A DNA stretch of 60,000 bases from Tubiluchus corallicola (taxonomy: Eukaryota > Priapulida > Priapulimorpha > Priapulimorphida > Tubiluchidae), in contig JAQGDQ010000105.1 of assembly GCA_030141605.1 (NCBI GenBank), positions 250,001 through 310,000 of the forward strand, read 5' to 3'. Made by a program: the position numbers and the translations under genes. The notes beneath the pieces were generated by a model. That model was not told the origin of the DNA, ran no database searches, and worked only from the letters and a program-made list of their open reading frames with translations. This document shows, piece after piece, positions 36,387 to 56,325 of the stretch. Every line of letters starts with the position of its first letter. The stretch's first letter is position 1.

Positions 36387-37736
36387 ATGACAGGCAATGA
36401 TGTAATAGTGATTGCTACGAATGCTACACTTACTAATGAAAGTGTCGCATTAACAGCTTCACCTGATAGTGAAATTAGCACCCAGGTTCTGTTGCGCATT
36501 ACTCAGATCTACGTACCTCTGATCATTTTTGTTGGGCTGATCGGCAACACGTTGTCTGTGATAGTCTTCTTTTCCACTAAATTGCGAGAAATGTCTTCTA
36601 GTTATTATCTCTCAGCTTTGGCTACTGCTGACTGTGGAGTTTTACTTGCCTTGATGATAGTCTGGCTGAACTCCTTAGACGTGAGATGGTACACCAAAAA
36701 TGGGGGCTGCCAGATGGTCATCTACCTAACTTTTGTCTGTAGTTTTCTTTCTGTTTGGTTTGTGGTGGCTTTCACTGTGGAAAGGTTTATTGCAGTGTGC
36801 TATCCGTTACATCGGCCCACGATGTGTACAGTTAAGCGAGCAAAAATGACGATAGGTGGCCTATCACTAGTATCTTTAATCATGTACAGCTACACTTTTG
36901 TAATGGTGGGGATGATAGAAGAAAATGGGCAGTCACAATGCTTGTTGTTTCCACAGTATTTGGAGGCCATGACTGTGCTGAACAATGTGGATACTGTCAT
37001 AACGCTCATCGTGCCCTTCATTGTTATAGTTAGTATGAACGTCACTATTGCTCTAAAAGTCATAGCTTTTTATAAACGCCGGGCAGAAATGAATGGCGAA
37101 CTGCAGCTCATGCCCAATCATAGTCCCCAGTCTTCCCGAGGCGACCTCAGATGGCGCTGTCATCCGCGCATGCAGTATGTACACAACAGACAATTCGTTA
37201 ATGGTGCTCCGGCCAATCAGAGCTCTGTGTCCCTACGTAATAGCCATCTTTCGGGGAGCTTGCGTTCTTCTCAGGGTTACATCACCCGAAGAGGTCCTGG
37301 TCGTAGCAGTTACAGAGACACTCTGCGGAGCAGAAACCAGATCAGGATTACAAAAATGTTACTGTTTATTTCTACAGTGTTTATACTTTTGAACTTGCCA
37401 AGTCACGCGGTGCGCATTTACGTCTTCATTCAGCAAATGCGTGGTGGTTTTCAACCAACCAGTCGTCTAGAACGCATCCAACAATACACTCAACTCATCT
37501 ACTACACCAATTTTGCCATTAACTTTTTCTTGTACAGTTTGGCAGGGGCTAACTTTCGCAAGGCGTTAAAAAACTTAGAAATATGTAATATTTGCTGTTG
37601 CACGTCATCAGACAGACAGTCAGACGAAGGATTTCAGCCCCCTCTAGCGGTAGTGCACTTTCCTCTAAAGCCCATTATACACAGCAGCCGCAGTCGGGAT
37701 AGCTGTAACTCACAGAATTCATCCATTCTTGCATGA
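36387..37736 (+). CDS. Class A (rhodopsin-type) GPCR, probable neuropeptide receptor
   Basis: A 449-residue seven-transmembrane receptor encoded without introns. The N-terminus carries two N-glycosylation sites (N12, N17). TM1 has GN at 53-54 and TM2 has LATAD with D82. C108 before TM3 and C185 in the second outer loop should form the conserved disulphide. TM3 ends ERFIAVCYP (132-140) in place of DRY. TM5 (about 200-226) has P210. TM6 (324-348) contains LNLPSHAVR instead of CWxP. TM7 ends NFFLY (379-383) in place of NPxxY, then a basic helix 8 and a Cys cluster (C400, C403-405) suited to palmitoylation. The third inner loop is long (about 232-322), rich in Arg and Ser. This set fits protostome peptide receptors (FMRFamide/TRH/ghrelin-receptor-like groups); the ligand cannot be named. 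The start is the first ATG giving a complete TM1. Signalling at the plasma membrane through G proteins is inferred from the family. Confidence 0.93.
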   Translation: MTGNDVIVIATNATLTNESVALTASPDSEISTQVLLRITQIYVPLIIFVGLIGNTLSVIVFFSTKLREMSSSYYLSALATADCGVLLALMIVWLNSLDVRWYTKNGGCQMVIYLTFVCSFLSVWFVVAFTVERFIAVCYPLHRPTMCTVKRAKMTIGGLSLVSLIMYSYTFVMVGMIEENGQSQCLLFPQYLEAMTVLNNVDTVITLIVPFIVIVSMNVTIALKVIAFYKRRAEMNGELQLMPNHSPQSSRGDLRWRCHPRMQYVHNRQFVNGAPANQSSVSLRNSHLSGSLRSSQGYITRRGPGRSSYRDTLRSRNQIRITKMLLFISTVFILLNLPSHAVRIYVFIQQMRGGFQPTSRLERIQQYTQLIYYTNFAINFFLYSLAGANFRKALKNLEICNICCCTSSDRQSDEGFQPPLAVVHFPLKPIIHSSRSRDSCNSQNSSILA

Positions 37737-37956
37737 CCTCTTATACATCTTTCGTTTTGACTTTTCTCTTTTGACTGTTGTTAATTACGAACAGATTTAA
37801 AATCACTGTCTTTCTCTTATACCTATCTTGGATTACATGTATATTAAAAGCTTTAATATTTAAAACAAATTGAGCAAATACGTCATCATGCCATTTCAAA
37901 CTTTTCGTATTTTGAGTTAACACCTTTCAAAATGCCTATAGTAACTTTTACAAGCT

Positions 37957-37962
37957 AATAAA
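37957..37962 (+). terminator. Candidate polyadenylation signal of the GPCR
   Basis: AATAAA 221 bases after the stop codon, first canonical signal downstream. Another lies within a run near 38138. Confidence 0.45.
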
Positions 37963-40900
37963 GTTCGAGATAAACTGTTTTTGAGACCGTTAGTACTGTA
38001 TTTAAGACATGCAAATCGGTTTAAATCGGATTGTCTAATTACAGCTCGAAGATACATTTACAGTATTTTCCAAAAGAAATTGCTTAAAATGACTGACCAT
38101 TAATGCTATTTTGAATAAGAAGCAACATTATACTTCAAATAAAAAAACGGTGTAAATCAAGTTGGTTTATCTTAGCTGTAATTATAATTATGTCTACGTT
38201 GTAATGTATATAAAATAATAACAAGGACAGAAGCTTGTTGCTCAATGATTCAGAAACGCTGTAGTGCACTGCCAGTTTTTGTGAGAATCATATTCCCATG
38301 TCAAAAATTGGTTATTTCAAGTTTTTCGTAAAACGCATCTAACATGTAATAATGGTATTCTGACTGAAAATCAGGCGGTTGCCAATTGATTGATCTTGTA
38401 ACTAAAACTTTACAGTTACCTTGCAAATCATGTAGATCGAATTTTGCTTGAATAAGAAATGTTAGGAAATATCAAGATCGTGAAAGTCGTAAGGAGATTT
38501 TTTCATTGACAGTAATACTATGTTGTAGCCTATTCTATTTAAATTTCAATGGTGCACATATATAATTATATTTATAACGTGTTGCTAATTTTATTTCGTT
38601 ACAGTAATAAAGCTACGTTTACTTTCTAATATCTTGCATTGACTTTTTATCATTGTATGTGTAGGGTTCTATTAGAATAAGTCATTTCTACTCCTATTCC
38701 GACACTTCCTACTCTGGCTTTACAAAAACAGCGAAGTCATCATGCAGTGACGAAGATCACATTTATGTAAGCCTTGGACAATTTTACAATTTTTCTTATA
38801 TAAAATTAAGAACTGCAACATGACATAGTAAGTGGCAGTACAGTGTCTGTTCTTCACAATGCAATGCGTTAAGAACATGGGAAAATGTATAGGAACTGGG
38901 ACCGGGTGAGTTGAGGTGAATGAGGATCAATCGGCTATTTTTAAACTGTTTAGCACTTTAAAGTTTATGTAAATTACACGGTGTCTCAGATTATACACAT
39001 TGCATTTTCTATATTTTTTCAAACAATCAAAGCAAAATGTTTGAAAATTGGTACAGATGAACTAAAACCTGAGGCAATTATTTTGATCAAATTGCTCGAG
39101 AAGCTGAAAAGAACGATTGCGTTAGCAGGCATTACTACTTTCACAACTTTCTTCTGAAACCTCAACATGCTCAGACTATCCAATAGCAAATCGGTTATCT
39201 TGCATTGAGTAAGTTGTCTTATAACCTATGAGTGGTGAAGAAGGTCTGCACCTTGCTTAAAAACTACATTACTAATAGAGGGATAATAGTGTGGCCGATA
39301 TGATGCTCTGAATTTCCATTGAACGATCCACTGAATTTCCATTTTAGACTGATTATGCACCTCATTTCTAAAGTTACTGTCGTCGCCATAGCAACCGGGT
39401 TCAAGTCAAAAAGTAAAAGAATTATTGCCAAAGCCCCTTTGATTCACGTGAAAGCTTGCAGAAATTAGAGGAAAATTTAAAACGGAAATTATAAATTAGT
39501 GTGTAGTAACTTTTGAGACACATATACACTAACATGATAATAAGCAGCTATTTTGTGAATTCTTATGTGAGTGTATATACTTGTAATAACTATTAATATT
39601 GCAGGACTCACACCCGCCCTCCAAAAATAACACTCCTGTCACTCGAGTCTGATTGAATCCACAATGAGGCAGAAATATCTCGTTCTGAAAATTAATGTTC
39701 CTTTCCTTATTACCTACATGTTAACATTACGCTACTAATTACTACTACTATGAAAATATGAGCCATGTCTAATTGTTACTGCGATTTCACTCTGCAAGTC
39801 TTTAGAGTTTCTGATATTGTTGCGGAAATGGACTTCCGACTTTAGTTATTCTACTTCAGCTAACAAACAAAGGCTCTCAATTCTAACAATTCTAGCAAGC
39901 TCTTTTATTAAAAGTTGCCTTTTGGGACTCACAAATAGATTTTGTCAGCCTATTAGGTTCTCATATCTTTGGAAAATGTGTGTCGCGCGCATGCGTACCA
40001 ATCACAGTTTTATCCTGCCAAAGAAAACTTGCTTGTAGACTGTAGGCTGATGATCCACCAACCAACCAAGCTGACCGACTTACTTAACAACTAACCAACT
40101 TTCGAGCTAACAAACTAACCAAACGAGCGACACATAAATAAACAAACAAATAAAGTAAGAATTTTAACTAAAAAACTGACCTATCGATTAATTACATAGG
40201 TAATTAAGAAGCGCAAAACAAGAAAACCTACGACCTCGTTATTATTCAAACTTGTAAGGGAACATAATAAGCATAAGAAGCAATGGATTGCTAGAAACTA
40301 GAAAACCCATAGCAGTTAACATCCAATACGGTTAATCAAATATTCAACTACTCTATTATAAGTCGTCCAAGACATCAATTCTTAGGAAGTTGAACGTGCA
40401 ACAGGCAGGCAAATGGAAGTTCGGCAGGTGGAATGGATAGTTAAGCAAGCAAGCAACCCGGTAAGTATAACAACAGGTATCAGTTAACTGGTATCTAGTC
40501 AACACTTTAGACAATAGGTCCAAATATGCACCATAAAGAAAATAGGAACAATAATTAATAAAGTTATAGTCAGGAGGCAACTTTTTGCTGTGCTGCAAAT
40601 TAGTAATTGGATAGCTGCCCTGCGGTAACACACAATTAGGATAAATACAACGCATCACATCCGCAGTTCTGCAGATAATAACATATTATTATATATCAAA
40701 TTATAGTAATGCTGTGGACAACGTAATTCTGATGACAAAAAGAATGCGTCATTGAAACTTATTAATGGGTTTTGTTGCCACTTTTGGACAGGCAGTCGTG
40801 CAACACTGACAAAATAGTTCAAAATACAGGGGTACAAATTATAATAAGCTATAAATTCTATAAAAAACTAAAAAATTAAACATATTTAGTAAGGAGAAAA

Positions 40901-41631
40901 ACTCACTTCAAATGTGCGAAAGTCTGAAAAATTTGGTCTCAAATGTATCCACGTAATCCATATGCAACAATATGAAAAAGCTAGAATAGAAGAAATGAGG
41001 ATCCGGCAAGGCGTCCCATTTGCTCTTTTCTTGAAAATTTTGATCATTTTCTAAAGAAAAGTATGGGTTGCATTTGCTGTTGTCATAAATTCGTTTTTCG
41101 AAAAAATTGAAAATAGGCATTTTCGAGGAGATCCATAGAGAAATTAGCATGAAAGAAAACATACGTAATGTAACGATGTATACGACAGATACATTTAATG
41201 GGTGTCATCAGTTTAAAAGGCATTCTCGAGTAAAGTAAAAGTAAAAAATCGGGCTCCGTCACTACCTATGCAATGGCTTGTAGTACCAGCATTTTCAATC
41301 TCAGGCTTCAGTCTCCTACGTTGGAAAATGTCAAAGACAAATGTGGCAACATCATCAACAACAACATTAGCAACGACATGGCCTAGCTTCAGTGATCCCA
41401 TACTTCGTACCGAACCCAAAAAAACAATGGAGTTCGAAGATAGCTTTTCCTTTATTTTCACTTGCAGTTTCTGGCGTTTTTACTTTTTCAAAAATTATGA
41501 AATAACGAAACTGCGGCTTTTCAATAACTTTTTCACGTTTCCTTATTTGAAGTGTTTTGAAAACTTAACAAATTAATATTATATTCAATAATATCGTGTT
41601 CATTATTGTAAATTATAAAAAAATCGTTATA
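37963..41631. other. Intergenic, no gene recognised
   Basis: AT-rich. A decayed AACC/AAAC tetranucleotide tract lies at 40050-40160. Frames at 40356-41576 on both strands match no family I recognise; the antisense pair at 41213-41461 and 41268-41576 cannot be judged without a search. Confidence 0.4.
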
Positions 41632-41685
41632 AACACACACGCACACGCACACGCACACATACATATATATTTATTTATTTATTTA
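41632..41685. repeat. (CA/CG)n-(TA)n-(TTTA)n compound microsatellite
   Basis: Short runs of acacgcac, atat and ttta units in succession. Confidence 0.9.
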
Positions 41686-41839
41686 CGCGATATGTCAAAT
41701 TGCTCAGTAACCTAGAACTGATATTTATCATAGTGATTATTTTAGAGAACAATTGCATTTTTGTGAGCACACCTATCCTAGTTTGTATATGAGCTATATT
41801 ATTGAAAATTACGCCTTAAAGCATAAGAGACAGCCTTCA

Positions 41840-42330
41840 AAAATAAATTTTAAAAATTCGTTTCGAATTTTTTCACACTTACGCGCTTTCTTATTGCATA
41901 CAGGGCTTGAGCTAGCAGCAGCGCTGTATAAAACTTGTAAATTTTGGTAACTACCGTGTCGACCTTTAAACGTAGCCATTTTAATGGTAAGTCGTTTGCT
42001 ACAAGTTTAGATAACGTAAAGTTTGAAAAAATCACAAAGTATTCGTAACACAGTCTTTGTAACACACACTTAAATAAATAAAAATTTAAATTATTTTATA
42101 TTGCCAATAAGATCAATAATACGTTTTTGGTGAATTAGCGATGTACACTGGGATGGCGATGTAATGCTGTTTTATCAACTTGAGCGAATATTTTAAATTA
42201 TTAAGAATTTTCGTTTTCAATTACGTGTCTTTCAAACAGGTAAGTGTAATGCTAAGTAATATCACATTGTATGGAAAGTTCTTTGGCATATACTTTAAAA
42301 TTCCTTTTTCTTCCCCTATAAATCAGGCTT
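41840..42330 (+). repeat. Repeat A, copy 3
   Basis: Shares with copy 2 the upstream block (tgcatacagggctt, gcgctgtataaaac, tgtaaattttgg) and the common core (aaacgtagccatttta, acaagtttagataacgtaaag, tgccaataagatcaata). It ends near 'ctttttcttcccct'. Confidence 0.75.
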
Positions 42331-42434
42331 GCCTACAAACATGAATTTAATTAGTTAATAATTACAACATTTGAAAATATTAAACTGATTGATGAGCTGT
42401 TAAGGTTGATCTAAATTCTGTATTGATACAAAAA

Positions 42435-42510
42435 GCTGTATGATCTAGTGGTCTAAGACATTGAATTTGTAATTTAAAAGTTATTAGTTCAAATGCAGAC
42501 TCTGTTGTGT
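42435..42510 (+). repeat. Decayed tRNA-like sequence, possible tRNA-Thr-derived SINE head
   Basis: An A-box-like 'tgatctagtggtctaaga' is followed by a five-pair anticodon stem (ttgaa/tttaa, one G-T pair) with loop tttgtaa, anticodon TGT (Thr). A B-box-like 'agttcaaatgc' and a T run come next. The T stem and acceptor stem do not pair, so it is not a working tRNA. Confidence 0.35.
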
Positions 42511-43514
42511 TTTTTCACACTTTCTTTTTTCGAATGAATGCGCTTCCAAGTTAAACATCAGGCAGAAAGTTTATATGCACATCTTGCTGGAAACTAGAAT
42601 CTATCTGTAATCTACAGCGTTATTTATTTTGATTCGCAACCAAGTGTTGCATGTATCACCACCAAATATGCAGCGAATACTGCGAAGTATGTATGTCACT
42701 ATGCTTAGATGACCATTTATTAGCGCATGCGCAACCAAACGAAGAATCGTGTGACCTTTTCGATGGTGACTTTAACTTTTGGTACAACAGGAAAAATCAA
42801 CTATTACAATTTGCTAAAGAAATTTACAAGAAAAGATACAAAGTAAATAATTTGTGATTTAGTGCTTAATTTGCAGTATGTTTCACTTATTATAGTTACA
42901 ATTAATTATTTGATGAATTTTTTGTCGTGGTATTTGCTCTACGTAACAATAAAGCGTTTCCTTGTTGTTTTTGCCTCTAATGAAGTGACTTTAAATACGT
43001 TCTCTTATTCACGCATGTTATTATACTTACAAGTAATGTGAGAGTGAATGATAGCAAAAATGGTTAGTATGAGCAACAAAAAAGAAAACAGATTTTTGCG
43101 CGAAGTAGTATAAGTACTTGGGAAGTTTCTTTCCATCACTAAATAGGATTATTTGACCAGATAACGCAAACGAAGGATGGCTGTCAAATGTAGTTTACGT
43201 GCAATTTAAGACTGTTTCAAAGCACGAAAAATTTCTGCGCTGAGATCGTTACGTAAGTTCTTAACATTACCTGAAGGTGATAAAGTCCTAACTGGATTGG
43301 AAACTAAAGCTTTTCTAGAAGTGACGTAATTTGGTGTGCATTTCAGTGCAAAACCCTGGTATTACAACGGTAGGTTTTATTACAAACTTTTTCTTTCGCG
43401 TTTTGACGTTTCTTTTTTGAGATACGAAGTCAACTAACAAAGTAGCATAAATGAAGTAACGGCGGGCGAAAGAAAAAGGGACGAAAAAGAGCGTTCATAC
43501 TATAAGAACAGCAG
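42511..43514. other. Intergenic, nothing recognised
   Basis: No domain in the 68-codon frame at 42651-42857; otherwise AT-rich sequence. Confidence 0.45.
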
Positions 43515-43542
43515 GAAGAGAGAGAAAGGGGGAAAAGAAAGA

Positions 43543-43608
<66 letters not shown>

Positions 43609-43640
43609 TGGGAAGAGAGAGAAAGAGAGTGAGAGTGACG
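43515..43640. repeat. Purine-rich tract with (GA)n core
   Basis: About 55 bases of pure AG/GA repeat (43546-43600) inside a longer A/G-only stretch. Confidence 0.95.
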
Positions 43641-43825
43641 GAAATTGCTAGTTCGATTACTAATAATTGTTGAAACCACTGGGGCTGCGAAATCTAAATG
43701 CGAATGCTACTTGCAAAAAAATAAGATTACAGGCTCTCTAACTTGTCAAACTTCTCTAGTTGTGTATTTGCAATTTTAGTTGTTATTTAGCGTTAACATT
43801 ATACATTTTAAGTTAACTATAAGGC

Positions 43826-44388
43826 TAGGACTCCATGTGCGCGCAATGCGTAATGCGTATTGACTGTTTCCATGTGTCCATGAACGCTATGCGTATTGAC
43901 AAAGCCTCGATCGCTCCGCCATTTTTATTGCTGTTCGTGAAAACTGGAAGTAATAATTTTTGGAAGCGATGTCTCATCATCATGATGAATTTCATCATCA
44001 TAATTACAGCGGTGGCATTAGCTTATAATTGTACTACTAGACGGCAAAGGAAGCGCAGGTTTTAGGAGCACAACGTTTTACAGGGGAGAGAGAACTGTAC
44101 GGCAAGTATCATCATTTAGTGAAAGAACTGTAACTAGATGCGTAACACATAAATATACACTTTATCCAGCTCCCAAAAACTCAAATAGAAGAAATATTGT
44201 TGTTTGCAAGTCTTGTAATGACCATAACTCACATAACCAGAATTTCCAGAAAGCCAATCAGCAAAAATTGTTACGGGAAATTTGAAAACTCACTAAATCA
44301 CCTAGGCAACGGCGGTTTCCCGTCTGCGTATTGCTGCGTGATGCTTTTTCGATTCACGCATCACGCATTACGTACATTATGCGTACCT
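43826..44388 (+). mobile_element. Candidate Harbinger-like element, non-autonomous, about 560 bp
   Basis: The left end carries 'caatgcgtaatgcgtattg' and the right end, read inverted, 'gtaatgcgtgatgcgtgaat'; the inverted similarity covers about 28 bases with a small gap. Inside, the frame at 43835-44065 ends in an Ala/Val/Leu stretch then TTRRQRKRRF, which recalls the N-terminus of PIF/Harbinger transposases but breaks off. No DDE domain is present. Boundaries and a target duplication are not clear. Confidence 0.45.
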
Positions 44389-45933
44389 TTGAAATCAATC
44401 AATATCCGTATACCTTTAGTCTTTAATTAACAATAGTGCATTTCCAAAAAAAAACAAAAAAAACACTAAAAGCTGTAGCACTGCAGTAATAGCAACCAGT
44501 TTCTCTAATTTTTGCGATAACTCTTGAAGGACAAGCATCGCCTAATAAACTACTCTGGAAATTAATTAAGGTACATCTATTAACTGAAAGTGAGCAAAAA
44601 CTCCTACGTATCTCAAAGCTAGCCAGGCAGTTTACAGTAGATTAATAAGCTACAATAACCGCATACTCCCTTGTCTACGTTATAAATGTAAAGTTGTAAT
44701 CAAGGAAATTAAATGCTTTAACGGGCATTTCAAATTAATTGCACACGGTAAAGAATGCAGTGTAGTTATTAGTAGAAATTAACAAAATTAGCTTCCGCAG
44801 TTTGTACCTGCCTACGCAATGCCACGATGCACTTTTAAACAGAGGCGAGAGAGACCTTGAATTATATAGATAAAATTGCTGCTTTTGATAACATGGCCGA
44901 TTAAATTAATCAAACAATGAATTGTCCAAATTCAATGAGACGATAAAATGCATAAGTGTTTGATATGTTTTTCATATTAAGTAACTTGATGTGCAATGAA
45001 GATGAGTAGTGTGGTCGAAATAGTACAGATCTAGAATTTTCTCATCAATATACAATGCCAAATTAAACTTGCACACTTTAATTTAAATCATTTTTTATGC
45101 TGAATAACTAAAATGCAAATACGCTATCAGCGAAGTTTGATAAATTTGAATTAGATGTTTTAAGAGCTATGAAATTATTTTTTACATGTTATATAATGTA
45201 GATTTTGCAGTGACAAAGATTACATTTTTTTTCAGTAAGATGGTGTAGGTGTAAATGTTCATATTGATAAAACGACAAAAAATAATTGAAAAAAAGTTTT
45301 AAAACTTACTACAATTCAAATCAAGCATTTAGTATTTTGCTTCACTAAATTGGTTTATGTATGGAGTGTTGTTTATTTAGTGTTGTTTTCAGGTTTTGCA
45401 TATATTTTAATTAGTTTTAACTTCTTGTATTTGTACTGAAAATGTTTTTTGTTTTATTGGTTATGTGAAAATAATAAATAAGTAAACTATTCCAATTTTT
45501 CCAAATTTAATTTTGATATCCTTTAGTGAGCTTGTAAGTTTCAGTAAGAGCCTTAATCCTTCTAATAATTTCTAATGTTCAATTTTGATATTACGCTACT
45601 AGTAGTGTTGTTGTTATATTCTTCGCTTGAAAACTTTCCCCTTCCTTAATCCTATTACCTTCTACGCCCTATTGGCCTTTAACGGTATATTTTGTAACTG
45701 CTGACTGATGATATAGGAGGACACTATAGACAACGTTATTTGTGTAAAATTGTTGTGAAAGTTATTGTTTTCGGAAATACTCTTGCATAGTACAGAATTC
45801 CTCGTCGACGCACATTTTAAACTCGTGTTACACTAACATTATTGTTATTATTTATCACAGAACCCCTTGTTATTGTGCCATCTCGTTTCGTTTTGTTGTC
45901 TGTTTGTCCGCTCCAATTTTTCTGTGGTTTTCA
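44389..45933. other. Intergenic and probable ZP-gene upstream region
   Basis: AT-rich. A possible LINE-like tail (ataataaataag) lies at 45470-45482. An acceptor-like 'tgtggttttcag' ends at 45933, so a spliced 5' UTR exon of the ZP gene may begin at 45934. Confidence 0.4.
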
Positions 45934-45952
45934 GGTCGTGGTTCCTGTAATC

Positions 45953-54665
<8,713 letters not shown>

Positions 54666-55974
54666 AACCTTACGCTCTAAAACCTATTATTTTGTCAATT
54701 AGTGTTTTTGTTACTAACTAAACGAGATGTCTATATCTGTTGTGATTAAAGCACTAAATATTATCAATCAACTGTATTTATGAAAAAGTGGAATTAATAA
54801 CAGAAAAACACAATTATATAACTTACTGTGGTATTATTGAGATTACGACTTAAAGGAAAACAGGACCCAATTATAAACTATGGTGCATGATGAGCTAACA
54901 AAAAAAATTGAAAGGGAAAATATGATTTTTTAAGAATAACTTACGTAAAAGTTTTATTACTTTGGAAGACCCATTTAGTCATTTCGTGTTTGCGCGTTTC
55001 GCTATTCTTCATTTAAATGGGTAACAATGCTGTGATATCGAGAACGCGTGGAACAAAAAGAGGCATTGTACCTCACTGCAAGAACACAGTTCAGTTGTGA
55101 CGTGGCACTCAGTCTCGTAAGCACGGCTGTAAACTTGCCTTAATATGTAACATTATACAGTAGTGCCGTATTTAAATTTTCGCTCTCGCAAACACGTGCA
55201 ACACCTTAGTGAAATATCATCGCTAGCTGCGCTCGCCCGGCCGTTAAGTAAGTTTCTAAGCCAAAATTTAATTATGAGAAATATGTTGGTATTGTTAGAA
55301 TGACAATTTTACTAGTTTTGTTATAAATAAAGATTGAATAGGATCTGAAAAATTCTCCCATTTCCCTTTAATTTTAAACTGTTTAGCTTAGGAAAGTCAT
55401 CCCTGGCTGGAAATCCCAGTAAATTATAGGTAAGTAACAATATATGTTAATTAAACTTAGGATAATAAACGAGTTTTTCGTTAAAACGCATCAATGTATC
55501 ATACAAACCAGCAAATTAGCGTGGATACAATACAAGCTGTTTGTCTGTGTTGTTCAGAAAGTACTGGAATTTTGCAATACATTGGAAAGAAAAAAATTGC
55601 AGCAGCTACGAGCGCCAAAGCATAGCTTCGCCCACAGAGTTTTTGTACTGAACATGAAATGTTTACTGAGTTTACACAAAAGTTATATAAGTTATTACAT
55701 CCTGAGAACATAGTTACACACAAGTTAACTTAAAATCTGCAATACAATGTAACTTTTCTCGATTTCAAGCTATTTCATAAGTTTTTATTTTGTAGTTTAC
55801 ATATTTTGTACCCAGCATAATTATTAACTTGTGTATTGTATGATTAAAATGTTTTAGTGTTTATTTTCCTTCTCTGATAAGAATTAGAGGAAGACGTAAA
55901 GCCAGAAAGTTGTTAATGTTAATCGTAGTCTTTATATTCATGTCTATGTTCTTATTTTTGTTGTTTCATTGACA
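54666..55974. other. Intergenic, including probable ZP-gene 3' UTR
   Basis: AT-rich. Variant poly-A signals such as attaaa (about 54747) follow the stop codon. AATAAA appears at about 55325. No further exon was recognised; frames at 55444-55723 lack any domain. Confidence 0.4.
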
Positions 55975-56325
55975 ATAAAGGCGCAGCCATTTTACGGTAG
56001 GTCTTTTAAACCAGTTTAGATCGAATTACCTAACGTTTGAATATAAACGGAGAATCTGCAGCGCACAATTCATTAATTAAGCGAAAGTATAAATCACTGT
56101 ATCTTGCACATACGATTAAAAATACATTTTTTGGTGAGACAGTGGTCAGTGGTTCACACATTTTACCAATTGCGCAAAATTTTTAAATTATTAAGAATTT
56201 TCTTTTCTAGTTGCCTAAGTCTTTCAAGCAGGTAGGCGTAATGCTAGGTAATATAATTTTGTATGGAAAGTTTGTTGAGATATACTTTAAAATTGCATTT
56301 TATTCCTCTTTAACAGTAATAACAA
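55975..56325 (+). repeat. Repeat A, copy 4
   Basis: Contains the shared core (gcgcagccattttac, cagtttagat, gcgcacaattca, gtatcttgcacatacgattaaaaa), then 'ttttcttttctagttgcc', 'tatggaaagttt' and the end near 'ttattcctctttaaca'. The upstream block of copies 2 and 3 is missing. Confidence 0.7.
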
